A stretch of DNA of 64,000 nucleotides, from the NCBI GenBank assembly GCA_013397455.1, contig VYZB01000221.1, positions 789,484 to 853,483 of the forward strand, given 5' to 3'. A model generated the notes under the pieces. That model was not told where the DNA came from. It did no database searches and saw only the letters and a list, made by a program, of their open reading frames with translations. Positions 51,560 through 64,000 of this stretch are shown here, piece by piece. The translations under genes and the position numbers were made by a program. Source of the stretch: Crotophaga sulcirostris. Its lineage: Eukaryota; Chordata; Aves; Cuculiformes; Crotophagidae. The number at the start of each line of letters is the position of its first letter. Within the stretch, counting starts at the first letter, position 1.

Positions 51560-54500
51560 GGGTGACAGGGGCTGTTTAATAGATTAACAACACAGTTCCA
51601 AGGAAAAATCTGCAGAAGTGTGCAGGTACACACAGGCATTGCCTGTGCAGATCTTCAAAAGGCTCTGAGCTTTAAAAGATATATATTTGGGTAACACAAT
51701 CTTCTTATTTTATCTGAACAGTAATTGCATGTGCAATGCATAGGGAATATACACCAGTAACAAGAGAGTTTATATTTAACCCAGTTTTCAAAATACCTAA
51801 TATTTTGTCAATCATTTTATAGGTTTTAGCTTAGGGATAAATTTGAAGCTGGCTTTTCCCCAGTGAAACTTGCAACAATAGAGAAATATATACTAAAGGG
51901 AAAGAGAAACGGGGATATTGAGCAAGTCTAACAAAAATCTAAGATTTCATTTTGTGCTTTATAATTATTTTTTACAGATCCTTTTGACTGGAATTTTTAC
52001 TGCTCAGCTATGATGCTGAAACATTTCTAGATTTTTTCCTTGCTTCAGATTCTAAAATATACCTATAGTCTTTTTTCTGACATGAGACAGTAATTTCGAT
52101 TTCAAATAGCAAGAATTTATTGCCAATGCTTTACGTAAGATTTAATGGCTAAAAACTATTTTAAGCCAACCTGTAAAACTCACTATTGTTACAGTTTGCA
52201 GGAAACAGCTAATTTATCCATATATAAACAGAAACTTTGTGTTTTGTTGTATAACTATGGCAACTTCTACGAATGACTCATCCAGAACATTTTTTATGTT
52301 ATTTTATGACTCAGACTCATTAATGTTCACCCTATTACCTCTCCAGTACAATATCTCCAATTTCTGGATCTACTCTAAACCACATTCTTAGGTCTGAATG
52401 TCCCTATCCAGCTGCCCATTAAAAATTACCAACATAAGAATTGTATTTTTTTTTTTATCAGAGTGAGTACTACCTATAAACTCCTAATTCTAGTTCTGTG
52501 CACCCAGAATGCTAGGCTGTGGTGTATTACGTCATGAAAAGACCTATTTTATATTCAAAGTAGTGAAATGACTACAGTATGTGACAAGGAGATAAGTACA
52601 CCCACCTAGTTTGTTTCCAAGTGGATCGATCTATTCTTCAGCATGTGTTAAGCCATTCCAGATTTATCCCTGGTAGCTGGCTTTTTGCCAGGGCTTAGAT
52701 TCTGTTCTGATGTGCAGTGTGCTGAGTATTCCCAGGTGCTGGTATATTTTTATGCCTTAGTCCTTATTTACAGTTTTTCTACAGCTTGCTTTGAAGTGTG
52801 AACAATCGTGTTGCAGCACTACAAAGTTCTTTCCACAACCAGCAATCTTTTCATGTTCCCTTGAGTTAAACCAACTCCAAATGAGAAAATAGAAGGACGA
52901 GCACTAAAAGATTTCAAAAGGAAAGAGCGTATTTCTTGCATAAAATTAATAATTTCAGTGCACTAGAAGCTATGTGAGCAATCACAGTGCAAGATTAAGA
53001 ACTTAAAAATGTGATTCACTCCATCCTCCTAAAACTCTTTGACAATGGCTACTAATACAGTGCTACATTCAACTTTATAGCTCCCCTTCTTACCAGCCCT
53101 ACTATTATAACACTTGACATGCTTGGCTGCCATGATGTAATAAAGAGGGGTAAAATGATGCATTAAAGGTCCCTGGTGCAAATCCTATTCAAAATTTTTA
53201 GGTTTGGAATAGGCAGTACAAAAAGGCAATACCAGGAATTTAAGGGTCATAAAGTAGTGCAGGCACTCAGCTCCTTAAGTTTCAGTTAACTTTCTAAAAG
53301 CCAAAGCAACAACAGCAAAAGCTATAATGATACATTCAACTTTCTTTTGGAGAACAGGCACCAAGAGAATAGTAAGGGGGAGAGAGCAGGGAAGCAGCCA
53401 CATTATGCTGCAGTTTTAGCCAGCATCACTCAGATGTGACTCTCGGCAGCTGTCTGATGCGAGTAACTGCTCAGTGCCTAGTGAAACAACATGGCATGGT
53501 AGCATGCTTCACACCGAGAGGCAAACGGCACTCTGTGGAACAACAAGGAAAATCAGAATAAAGCTCTGGAAAATCAGTCCAAAGTTTTGAGTGTTTAGAG
53601 CATTCACTCCTCAAAACTAAATTCTAATTATTTACAGTTATTTTCACAGATTCTTTTTATACAAAAAAAAATTCTCAGTGTAGTTTATACCATTTGTTCA
53701 ATGCATTCCTTTTTCTAAAAAAAATGGTGTTTTTTTAATGTCTGTATTTGTGGCTCCAAAACAACTTACCTACTTTGCAGAAAATATAGCTTACTGTTTA
53801 CAAATTGTTGACTTTGGTTACCAGATATTAAATGCTTGTATATCTCATCGCCGTGCTATTGTTTGCAATTGTGTTTGTGGAGATGTGGTAAATTTGAGAA
53901 GGCAGCTCTGGTGCATTGCCAAAGGACAGACAGACAGCAGAGACTAACTCCAGGCACAGGGCTGCTTCTAGTTATGACTGTAGCTGAGTTCCTTGGAAGT
54001 CTTTGCCTTAGGTTTGCTAACTGGGTCATTAAGGACGTGAAAAGGTCTTATATCTGTACCATGTGATATACACCATTATAATTTTGGGCACTAGCGAGTA
54101 AACTGAGGAAAGGAATATGGGTTGGATTCAAAGCCCATCCAAGTTTTGGAAATGCTTCGATTTACCTTTGTGGGTTTCAGAGTAGACATTACATAAGTTT
54201 AAATCTCTAATGGATAGTGATACTGTATAAACTAAAAAAACCCAACCCTTTATCATTCTCAAAAAGTCTAAGTCCTGGAGAATAAACCAGTGGAGAAATA
54301 ACAGAGAAGAATAGGCTCTGTTTTCCCATCACACAAATGCATGTATCACAGATAAACATCCTCCCTTTCACTCTGGATCAAGAGCCGAGGGAGACAGTGC
54401 ACACTTGAAGCTATCAACCACTTAAAACTGCTATTGTCAAAGCAATTTTTTACAGCAGACTGATTTGTATGCAGACCATTTTTAATAGCACAGAAAGAGT

Positions 54501-55055
54501 TTGGGACCATGTGTTAGAGTACACAAGTGATTTCCAAAAGACATTTGAAATGTAAAAATTCTGGAGGCTGCCTCCTTCCTTTCTCCCCTTCCCTGCAACA
54601 TGCATACACATGCACACACGCACCATCAACTTCCACTGACATTTCTTCATTACTATGAAGAAGCTTAGGCTCTCTTGAGGGATTTTGCAAAGCACTGCTC
54701 CTCTTTTTAAGTAAGGCTACACGCTTACGTCTCTACAAATGATTTCCATAAGTTTATATTCCATCAAAACACATGATTTCAGATCTTGAGGTGTAGAAGT
54801 AGTGTTAACAAGGTCCTCCTAAGAAGATTTTAAGCTCTTTTAAATGCAGTTTCATTCTTTCTGGTGGCTTCCACTTGTCAAATTTGCACAGGGCATTGGG
54901 ACATTCTTTGGCATCAGAAGGTACAGCTGGAGAATATAATGTCCTGAAATTCACACTGCTAAACTGAAATATTTGCTTGTTTGATCTAGGTAAAGGCCAT
55001 ACCCTGGTGCAATGTTATCAAACCATGATGCTAGCTTTCTGTAAGGAGAGTAATG
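51560..55055. other. Unique non-coding sequence
   Basis: No gene was seen. Overlapping plus frames at 53738-54066 and the minus frame at 54450-54695 have no recognisable domain. A CA-rich patch lies at 54601-54622. Confidence 0.5.
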
Positions 55056-55056
55056 T

Positions 55057-55140
55057 TAAAATAAAAATAAAATAAAACAAAATTAAATTAAATTAAATTG
55101 CATTACATTCAATTTTATTTTTTTAAAAAATAAATAAAAT
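55057..55140. repeat. A+T low-complexity repeat, (AAATT)n-like
   Basis: AAATA/AAATT pentamer-like units ('aattaaattaaattaaattg') followed by T-rich then A-rich runs that partly self-complement. Confidence 0.85.
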
Positions 55141-55144
55141 ACTG

Positions 55145-58100
55145 AAACCCTCTCCTATAGTATCAGAGTTTACCAATTATTTGGGGGTTTCACATGGTCA
55201 CCACAGTATTTAGGTTAGAGAGAGTGATTTCTTTTTTAAAATCCACCGCATTAAGACGGAACCAGACTTCCCTCTCTGCTGAGCACAAGCTAAAGCTTAA
55301 TAATAACACTGGGTTAGAACTTTTTTGGGAAAAATAATGATCTTCTACTGTAAAGGTGCTAGAACTATGTAATCCAACTGTAAGCATGCTCATCAAAATA
55401 GAAACTCAAGAAACCAGACGCTTTGCAATGCCGTTTCACTACACATTCAGCACACAGTAACAAAGGTAACAAAAGGATGTTTATTTCCTTTGTACAACAG
55501 ATGAAGAAGCTGCAGTGGCATTTATGTTTAGGTGTCAAGATAAGCGCATGTAGTGTTCACAATACATCCATGCCAGTGACAATAAAGCAAAGATCATGTG
55601 AATGATAGTGCGGACTGTATAAAAACTCAGTATTAGAATAGCATGAAGAATGTGACACCAGTATTTCTACAAAAAAATTACTATTTCAGCAATGGTATAA
55701 GTTAATAAAAAACTTTAAAGTATTTTGCAGTTCTTACTTGTTCAGTCTATAGTCACACTTTTAAAGATTTAATTTATAGCAAAAATCTTCTTAATTATTT
55801 GTAAGTGATAACATAGTAGGGAAGAAAAAATGAGAAACTAGTTTTCTTTTTATGTAGTGCTTTAATACAACAAAATTTAGTGGGATGAATAGAATGGAAA
55901 GTAGGGTTTGAGAGTTATATTTCTTGCTCTTATACTGATACACTCGGCAAACCACTGAACTTCCTGCCTCAATTTCACCAATGTGTCAGCAGAATAATGA
56001 TTGTTTTTAGAAGTACTGCAAAGCCTTGGACACCAGATCTGTGGTGTAAGGCACTCCATGGTGGGCAACAATTTCTGCTCTAGCGTGGCTCCACAGAGCA
56101 GAGTCCCAGACTGAGCATCAACAGGTAACATGGTCCCAGGCTCCGTTAGGCTTCAAATACGTACTTTATCATGGCCTTTATTTGCTGTGCAAAAAAGGGG
56201 ATGTCCTGCTGTTCCACATGAATTCTCCCTGCCTTGGGCTTGGCCATTTTGCAGAAAGAAAAGATTTGCTGCAGCAGTTCCATCTATAAGGCTACTCCAA
56301 CATTCATTCACTCAACATGATTCCTTTTTGATTTTTCTCCTGCCTCTACCACATATGGAAGAGCAACAGGAATCTCACTCTTATGAAAGATAAAGAAGTA
56401 TTTCTAGATAAAGAACTTCAGTATTCTCTGAGTGCTCTATCATAGTTCGTTACAAAAAATGTCACAGGGTAACCTCCCACTTCCTGACAAACACAGTCAA
56501 ACAACCAATATCTCCCTAATCCTCCATTCACAAATATGCCCTAAATTGGTCTATTTACACACAAACCACAGTAACATCCAGCCACTGCCATGAGCAAGGA
56601 GAAATGCACTGAAAAAAAACACTCACTCTAAACATACATGCTTTTAATTATTTTTACACGTCACTCCCCAATGACTCAGAAAGACCTATTCCTAGAGTGA
56701 CTTAGCTGACTAAAATAGGTCTTAACTGTAATGGAAAACTAGAAAGGCAGTTAATGTTGCTGACAGAGAAAGATAGGGGTGCTGGGCTTACTGCTGAAAT
56801 TTCCCTGGTTAGGCACGCTGGTCAGTTCTTTTAGATCACCTCAGAGAAGTGTCAGGTTGTCAGGTATAATTAAAACCAGTAACTCTCCAACGTTCAGATA
56901 CTGCAAACTGAGGTGTTGGTACAGTTTCACAGAGTCATAGTAGAGGCCTTTGTAAGGTGAAGTGGATTGCAGGAGCAAGAAAAGAGATTTAAGTGTCCTT
57001 CAGTAAACAAACAGCTGTAATTCCTAAATGTGTCTGCACTCTAAACAATTTCTGTCACATTTCAGGAAAGAATGTTCTTGGTGATCCTTGTCTCTCTGTC
57101 TTACTCATTGTTTCATCTCAAAAGTGTTTCTCTCTTCCCTCTGAATGTTGCTCTTCCTATGCTTATCTTCATATAAATAAACTGCACTAATTCCTTTATA
57201 AGGTTTTAGGGAGAAAAGCTGATCATGTAATCAAAGGACAGTGATTTCAAAAATTCTAATACACATCAAAAAGGTAAAGTTTTTTTTGAAATGATGCATT
57301 TAACAAAAAACTTAACAAAAAAAAATTCTGCAATATTTTTTCCACCTGGCTGCATGCCAAACTGATGAATTCCCTACATTAAATTAAATTTTGAAATTTT
57401 TATGCCAACTATGTACTATCAAATCATGCATTAACATGTATATTCCACCTTTTCTGATCAAGTGATATCCCAGCATTAACTGGAATTGTGAATTGGAAAG
57501 TTCCTTTCTCTTATAACATAAACTTCCTGAGTTTCTCTACCTTATTTTCCCAGCCACTATATTAAATATGTTTGAGCGTATTCCACTTTTTGTCTTGTGA
57601 TAGCTTACATTATTTTAAGAGAAGTGATACTTTAGAACTGATCATCATTTCTCATTATTAAAGTAATATTTAAATTGACATAAAATATTTTCACTCACTT
57701 TTCACTTGATATTGTTTCAGTACAACGTCTTTTGGTGCTCTACAAGTGAAGTAAAGGTACCAAGCACTTCACATGGGGGGAAGAGAGGGGTAAACACCAA
57801 TAGATTTAAGCTGTGTGGTCCAGCTGTGCACCCTGTCTGAAATGCTGATGCAGATGCTGGCAGTTTGCTTTCCTTCCCTCCTGGCAGTGCCTTCCATCAC
57901 AGGAAGCCGAGGCAAGGAGACAAGGAGGCTCTGGTGAACACCAGCTCACCCCTCAGCCCAGACACCGACTGCAACAATACTTGGGTTGCCATAGAGCTGA
58001 CAGCCTGGGAGAGTTCCCTCTTTCACTTTGTACTCCAAATTAATCTCTAAAAAAAAGCAAAACCACACTCAGATTCCCTGTCTGCCACAGCACATCTGTT

Positions 58101-61100
58101 TGATAGATTCTGTCATTGACAGGAGGAACTCAAAAAGTTCTGCTACCATTATTTAAAAGTGTACTTTATAATATTCAGCAAAGCTGTCTTGAACAGATGA
58201 AATCTCTTTGGAAACTGGGTTGAGCAAATTCTAATGCTCAAGAGCTCAATCCGTCAGAGCACATAGACATGCACTCACATTCAGTTCTTAGGCACGTGCT
58301 CCAGTGCCATCCTGGATCAAGCCCTTTTATTCCTCATTTAGGACACAATTTGAGAATATGTGCCACCATGCGGTGTTATATAATTCAGTTCTACTTGAGA
58401 AGGATAAGGCAAGAGAAGGTCATTGCTGGTAAAAAGCAACTAGAAAGGAATAGAACAGCCTTTGTATTATCCTGTCCTGTCCATTTTATATTTTCAACTG
58501 AAATATACTTGTTCCTACAATATGTTCCAGCATATTTCCCTGGTCTCCTTTGATATGACTAGTACATTTTGATGCAGGAGCTCATATGGAACGCATACAA
58601 AAATCACTTGATATTTATTTAATTTTTTATTTTTTTAAATCAGGGAAGTATGAAAACAATATGCTGGTAGCAGAATCTAGTAGAAACATACAGGGTGTTC
58701 ATGAACTTTCAATAAGCGCAGAAAAGCAAATAAATGTGAACTGTGCAATGTAAATTCACTGTTTCACTCTCAGAAACCAAGAAAAATAATCTACTTGGGC
58801 TCTGTTCTGTTGAAACCGCAGTTTCACGTAATTATTTGATGTATCTTAACATTTGGAAAAGTTTCCAAAAACTTACTGTTCTTCTGCTCAAAATGATTAC
58901 ATATTTTACAAATCCACCAAAAAGCCCTTATGTGAGGTATGTGAGTGCAGGTTGCCCCATCTGCTTGCATGGAACCCCAAGACTGATTTAAAAATAATTC
59001 ATCAACCTTTTGATCCTGACTTACCAGTGGCATCTTTACCTTACAGCATAGGAATACAAAGGAACTTCTGTGCAATTAGCTGGTATGGGTACTACTCAGA
59101 GTAACAAACTGAGCCCTGCAGATCAGAAATGAACACCAGGAACCTAAGTCAGAACAATTTAACCTGCAGCTTGTAGGTACCACAGTTTAAAGGCAGAAAG
59201 TCATATACTGTAGGAGCCAGCAGAGGGTGCTTCCTTTTTAGGGTTGGAATAGGCGTGGACCTCAGGCATAGTAGTGAAAAAAACCTTCACATAGTTTTCA
59301 TTTGCTAAACTATGTGCCCCTATTTCAGATACACCGCATTTCTTTGTGAAAAGTGAGGGTTTCAAACATAGGGTAGTTGTAGAGTCATAAGTCATATGCA
59401 TATTTTAAAATACATCCCCTTTCTCAAATCTGTATTTGTTGGTCATAAGACAAAGATTACATAGTTTGCATCCAGTTTTTTCACTTTTTTTAAAGGAAAG
59501 TTTCCCTCACTTAACTCCAGGTAGACTTCACCTAGGCAATGTTTTCACTGCCGCAGCTCCCACTCTCTGAAGCAGTACGAAGTGTCACTGACATTTTTTA
59601 AACCCCTGCTTGCTTTTGAACAGTTTTTCAGATTTCCTCAAGAATTCTCTATAAAGAATGTAACATTTTACTGACTCTACATCACCACTAGGGATCCTTA
59701 GACCAGGTGACTGCGTAAATTCGCCAGCAAAAAATCTCCATAGCAAATAGGTTTCCAAAATTGCCTATTGTCTAGTCCTTGGTGAGCTGTATAGATAAAT
59801 AAAATAATCTTAGATTTCCTGGTATGTGCCACTATTACCACAGAATTTCCCTAGGGAAAATCAATAGCTTTAATTAAAAAATAAAACCAAACCAAAACAA
59901 AACAGAAAAGTCAAAGTTGAAATTTGCCAGAGCAGCTTTCATTTAGCAGCCTAAGATGGAATTAGCTATGCAGAGCTGGCCCTGTTAGCCCAATTCCCAG
60001 CTCTGAGAGCCACACACTGATGTGAATCACAGCCCTCAGAAGAGCAAACCACGAGTGCTAGAAAGGATTAGAATTCTCAGCCATCAAGCTAGCTTCAAGC
60101 TTTTTCTTTCCCCATTATTTTTATGTTTGATAGCACACTTACATCAAAAACTTGGAAGTTTACTTTTCGCTAAATATGATGCGAGCAGACAGGGTCTGCA
60201 GTGAAGCCACTCTTTCACCCGAGAAGGTTTATCTGTGAAAGGTAGCACATTTCCTTGGACTGCAGCCATTCCTGGCAGCAGATCTCGACACTCAGTAGGA
60301 AACTTATGTCTTTGAGTTTTGAACTAGCCCATACTGGAATTAAAACACAACACTAACAGTCAGAACCAGTTGTTCTTGGGGGGTAAGTGTTTTATGACTG
60401 CATGGGGATAGAAGAGCAGAGCTTGGAGTTTAAATCCTTTTTTAGAAAATGCTGTGATTAACTGCATGGCTTCACTTATTGTTAGGGTAACAGATGGAAG
60501 TGCCACAGTGAAATATTTCCTTTTTATTTACAAACAATAGAAAGTCTTTCTGCTGATAGGAATTAAAACATTACAGAAGCATTGGTTCCACAAGCTTAAA
60601 TTCTTTCATGCTACCACATGCATTTTTCATGGAAAGTCAACATCTTTAACATTTTTGCACTGTCTGAATTTATCATCCATAACTTTTTTGTGATTCCTGT
60701 TCAAATGAGTTTGCTTCTTTAGAAAGAATTATGTACCTACAATATAATGAGCTAATTAACTAAAGAACAAAAGGTGCCTTCTGTTATATGTGAGACATAA
60801 CTAGCTCCCAGATAGAGGCAACCCATTCTTTATTTTTAAAGGCAATCTGTACTGCTGATTTTGATGTCAGACACCCTGTATCATTTTGTACAGTGCCACA
60901 AAAGGACTGATAAAACATTAAAATGAAAATTTGCTTTAAAAAAACCCATGTGCCACATCTTACTACCAGTATTATGAATTTTGAGAGGTTTGTAAAAGAT
61001 GTGCACTTTGATCAATTGCACGGTTTCTAAGAAAAAATCACTTTTATGCTCTTTGACTGGCAATAGCACTGAACAATGGACAAAACTGACAGAAAGAGAC

Positions 61101-62655
61101 AGAAGCTGTGTAAACAAAATAAGGCAGGGATTTTATTAAATATTAATTCTATTAATTCACAGCAAAAATCTTTGTTTATTATGGTATATTAAAAATATAT
61201 TTTCTTTATTTTAAATCATTTCTCCACAGACACAGTACAACTTGTCAATGCCTGTAAAGATCTCTTAGCTTGCAAGAAATGCCTCAAGCACAAAGAGCAG
61301 TAAAATATTTTTAACACTGTAGACTTAGATCTCCCCACATTTAACAAAATATATTAAAGTAATGCTTTATAACATGGTTATAAGCGAACAGTAACGAATA
61401 CATTTACTTTTAATCAGCAATAATTGTCATTGTATCATCAAAAGACCTGAAAAGAATTAAACGTGCTGTACAATGAAACCCGGCAGGCTCTGCAAGCTGT
61501 TGTAAGAGAGCACGACCTGTGTCCAGCACTCACAAATAGGTACATGGAAGCAGAAGGATGCTGGAAGTACACTTCTGCATAAACACAAAGGAAAAGCTCT
61601 CTCATTACAGGGTTCCTATAGGAATGACAATAATAATAATTGCATTATTTCTATACAAGTCATGTGGATTAGAGCTGAAGGCTCAACAGCCACTGCTTCA
61701 CCCATAGCTTCCTGGGTCCCTTCTACAACCTTTATGTAAGGGAGAGAGTTTGGGGTTGGTCTTCTGTGCTATGGGTCAGCTCAGCTCAAAGACTGGTAAA
61801 CAGCTGTGCTGCAAAATGAGACTAAGTGTTAGACTATAGCTGCATATTTCTTTCTCATCTAGGTGTCTTCAGAAATCAGTAAAACAAGTAAGCTTTCAGC
61901 TTTAGGGTGACCCATGTATTTCTATTAAATCTGATTTCATCAAACATATAAAAATTTCCATTGTATTCAACAGGATACCGTCCTCAAGGGACAGACTTTC
62001 TGCTAGCCTTAATAAAAGCTCACAGCTTTATGGGACCTTCTGCCTGTGCTGTGACCATAAAGGGTTTGGACACTTCTTACACATAATTTCATAGTAAATT
62101 CTCTTTTTAAACATGTCCTGCAGAAGTGATCTGAGCAGCATGCACAGAGGTATTTGGTTATCAGCTATGTAATGGGCATACACTTTCAGGGTTAAAAAAA
62201 CTGCACATGCTGCTGTAAAAAGGCAGTTATCCACTATTTTCATTTCTGTATGAATGGACACTGAAATGACAATTAATGCATACCATTAGAGCTAAGGAAG
62301 AGTTTCCTATCACCATTAATAATCACTAGCTTTGTGGATACTCAGTCACTTGGGGCAATGCAAGTGCACACACACAGGGAACCAGAAACTCCCTTTCCAT
62401 TGGAATCTAAGTTTCACAAAAGTTCTTATCCAAAGGTCAGATGCCAGTTGGTATGTACATATGAGTCCTTGGTGGGGATAAATTCCAAGCCTGCTGGCTA
62501 CATAAGCATATAGATACTACTACTTGAGGTAAAGAAGAATGAACTTTTTTAATTTGCTCCTTTGTCCTTCCTAGGAAACAGGATGCCCATACATCCTGAG
62601 CTGCTGTATGGACCAGGAATAAGTAATAGCACATCAAAATGGAGATAGATTTTCC
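55145..62655. other. Unique non-coding sequence
   Basis: About 7.5 kb with no supportable gene. 57840-58030 is locally less A+T-rich and holds a 61-codon frame with two N-glycosylation-type NxS/T sites, but no splice or family evidence. An A-rich patch occurs at 59875-59908. Frames at 58743-59104 on both strands overlap and are not accepted. Confidence 0.45.
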
Positions 62656-62659
62656 TTAC

Positions 62660-62752
62660 AATATCTAAAAAACAGTACAATGCCTCTGTATAGCGGTCAT
62701 CAACCTCCATTACACCTTGACCTTCAGGCCTTTGAATAGCTCTATACATCAC
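62660..62752 (-). other. Exon-like segment (31 codons), unrecognised
   Basis: On the minus strand a pyrimidine-rich stretch ending in 'ctattttag' precedes an open segment of exactly 93 nt, which is followed by a 'gtaagg' donor-like site, so the segment would be a phase-0 exon. The 31 residues are hydrophilic and protein-like: VMYRAIQRPEGQG, then MEVDDRYTEALYCFLDI. I do not recognise the protein. No second exon of the same gene could be found nearby on this strand. The open frame continues past the donor to 62549. Splice-like signals are frequent by chance, so this remains a guess. Confidence 0.18.
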
Positions 62753-62754
62753 CT

Positions 62755-64000
62755 AAAATAGTAAAGGAGGAGGCTTTAAGGACCAACCTCAAAGCTATGA
62801 ATCTGCCCAACCTGAAAATCACCAACAACCCCTTCATCTTCTTGAAATCAGCCATAGAATATCTTGTTTAGCTGAGACAACCACTATGCAAACTTGAGCA
62901 GTTACTTGTTGTCCATGCAGAAAGGTGAAACACAGTACAATAAGAGCTTAATAGTATTTTGCTCACTAAGCTGGAACGGCTCTGGCTTTGAAAGAAGAAG
63001 CTGTACAGCCTTTCAGAAGAATGGAAAGGCTGAGACCAACAGCTATGTACATCACAAAGACTGAAGAAACAAGGAAAGTGCAAATGCACAGATCTGAGGC
63101 CATTCTTTAGGGAGAATTCCCTTCAAAAATATGATTTTCTGTATTAGAATATTACACATTTATTTTTAATATTACAAATAATTTCTAATTACAAATCAGA
63201 AGCTACTTTCCTTTCTCAAAGAAGCAAAACACTAGTGAAGGCTCTTCCTAACAATGTTATGTCCCAAAAGATTTTTCCAGGGAGAAGTCAGAAAAATGCA
63301 AAAAAGGCAACATAAGAAGAACGTTCTGCTACCTTCTTCTCCTGGTAAGCATCATACAAAGTCAGAAAGTTCTGGCTTGGGAGTGCCTGTAGAGAGTGAT
63401 GTCTGCTCTTGGCAAAGGAAAGGGAAAGCATTCCATAAAATTGCATTAAAACTAATAGCCTGCCAATGTCTTGGCTCTTAAGCCTTCATCACTACCTCAA
63501 TGACTTCTGCAGGAGATTGGTTAGACTAAAGCTGTGTTCTCATTTGAGCTAAAGTAGAGTCACTTTTCTAACTTTTCAGCTAAGCTTCATCTAAGAAAAT
63601 TCATTTGCTGAAAGTTAACTGCATGTTTTCAGATAATGTCTGTCTCTAGAAGAGTTAATATGGAGCATTGGTATGCAAAAAGGCCACTGCGTACATCTGT
63701 CCCTAGAAGATGAAGGTCATCCTCAAGCTGGTGGAATGTCTTAAGTGAAAGAGGCAAAAAAGGATTACACGTACAGGGAGGAGCAACAAAGTATTCCATT
63801 CTGTAAATGTCATACTTGTATAAAACTGAAAGATCACAAGGGTCAAACCCACTTCTTTGACGCCCAGCATCTAATACGGACCTTGTCTGTCTTTTTGCCC
63901 TCATCCTGGATCCATGCGTTCCTGAATCCATTTCCTGAGTCTATCTCCCACCTGCCACTGAGGTCATATCAGGACCCTTTCACCATGCCTGCCTTGGAGC
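62755..64000. other. Unique sequence to the window end, no supported gene
   Basis: Moderate G+C for this window. A 100-codon minus-strand frame at 63629-63931 has cysteines and a possible acceptor ('gatctttcag') inside it but no recognisable domain. The record ends at 64000 without a clear boundary. Confidence 0.4.

Noticed and set aside
57865..58050. 61-codon frame with NxS/T sites in a G+C-richer patch
   Set aside because: No splice pair, no recognisable protein and no conservation evidence; short length makes chance likely.
58690..60885. Possible mariner-type ends: 'tacagggtgt' at 58689 and its complement 'acaccctgta' near 60871
   Set aside because: Only 10 bases match, with no further terminal similarity, and no transposase frame of the family is recognisable between them.
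63629..63931. 100-codon minus-strand frame with a possible internal splice acceptor
   Set aside because: No recognisable domain and no matching donor or adjacent exon in phase.
1..64000. CRISPR arrays, bacterial operons, endogenous retroviral genes
   Set aside because: No regularly spaced repeats with spacers, no ribosome-binding-site and operon structure, and no gag/pol/env-like frames were seen; the only reverse transcriptase is CR1.

Overview
The window looks like bird nuclear DNA. It is A+T-rich and has no long open reading frame or bacterial-style gene packing. Its only clear, repeatedly recognisable genetic elements are CR1-type LINE retrotransposons, including copies with the CR1 reverse-transcriptase reading frame and 8-bp tandem 3' tails. 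The low density of young repeats and the absence of L1/Alu-type sequence fit an avian genome better than a mammalian one. A crocodilian or turtle is less likely but not formally excluded. I cannot name the species or chromosome.

Layout: 1-10 kb is unique A+T-rich sequence with two faint ancient repeats (about 4.0 and 7.35 kb). 10.04-12.25 kb is a 2.2-kb 5'-truncated CR1 on the minus strand, with a decayed ORF2 that still shows the reverse-transcriptase core. 12.4-13.9 kb holds a possible old DNA-transposon relic and a short CR1 tail. 18.8-19.65 kb is an older, more diverged CR1. 20.6-21.1 kb holds an unidentified 133-codon frame beside a TATA-like motif on the other strand. Two copies of one CR1 subfamily lie at 23.8 and 40.4 kb. 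48.3-48.9 kb contains several tRNA-like, mutually inverted repeat units. 62.66-62.75 kb has one exon-like segment. Everything else is unique non-coding sequence with simple repeats and a few islands (21.9-22.4, 26.1-27.0, 37.7-38.0, 51.0-51.5 kb) whose composition resembles developmental enhancers.

No protein-coding gene, rRNA, tRNA, snRNA or CRISPR can be supported. The simplest reading is a gene desert or the inside of a very long intron. All five CR1 insertions are on the minus strand. I found no evidence of a novel multi-gene system. The points most worth checking are the tRNA-like palindromic cluster, the enhancer-like islands, the exon-like segment and the orphan frame.
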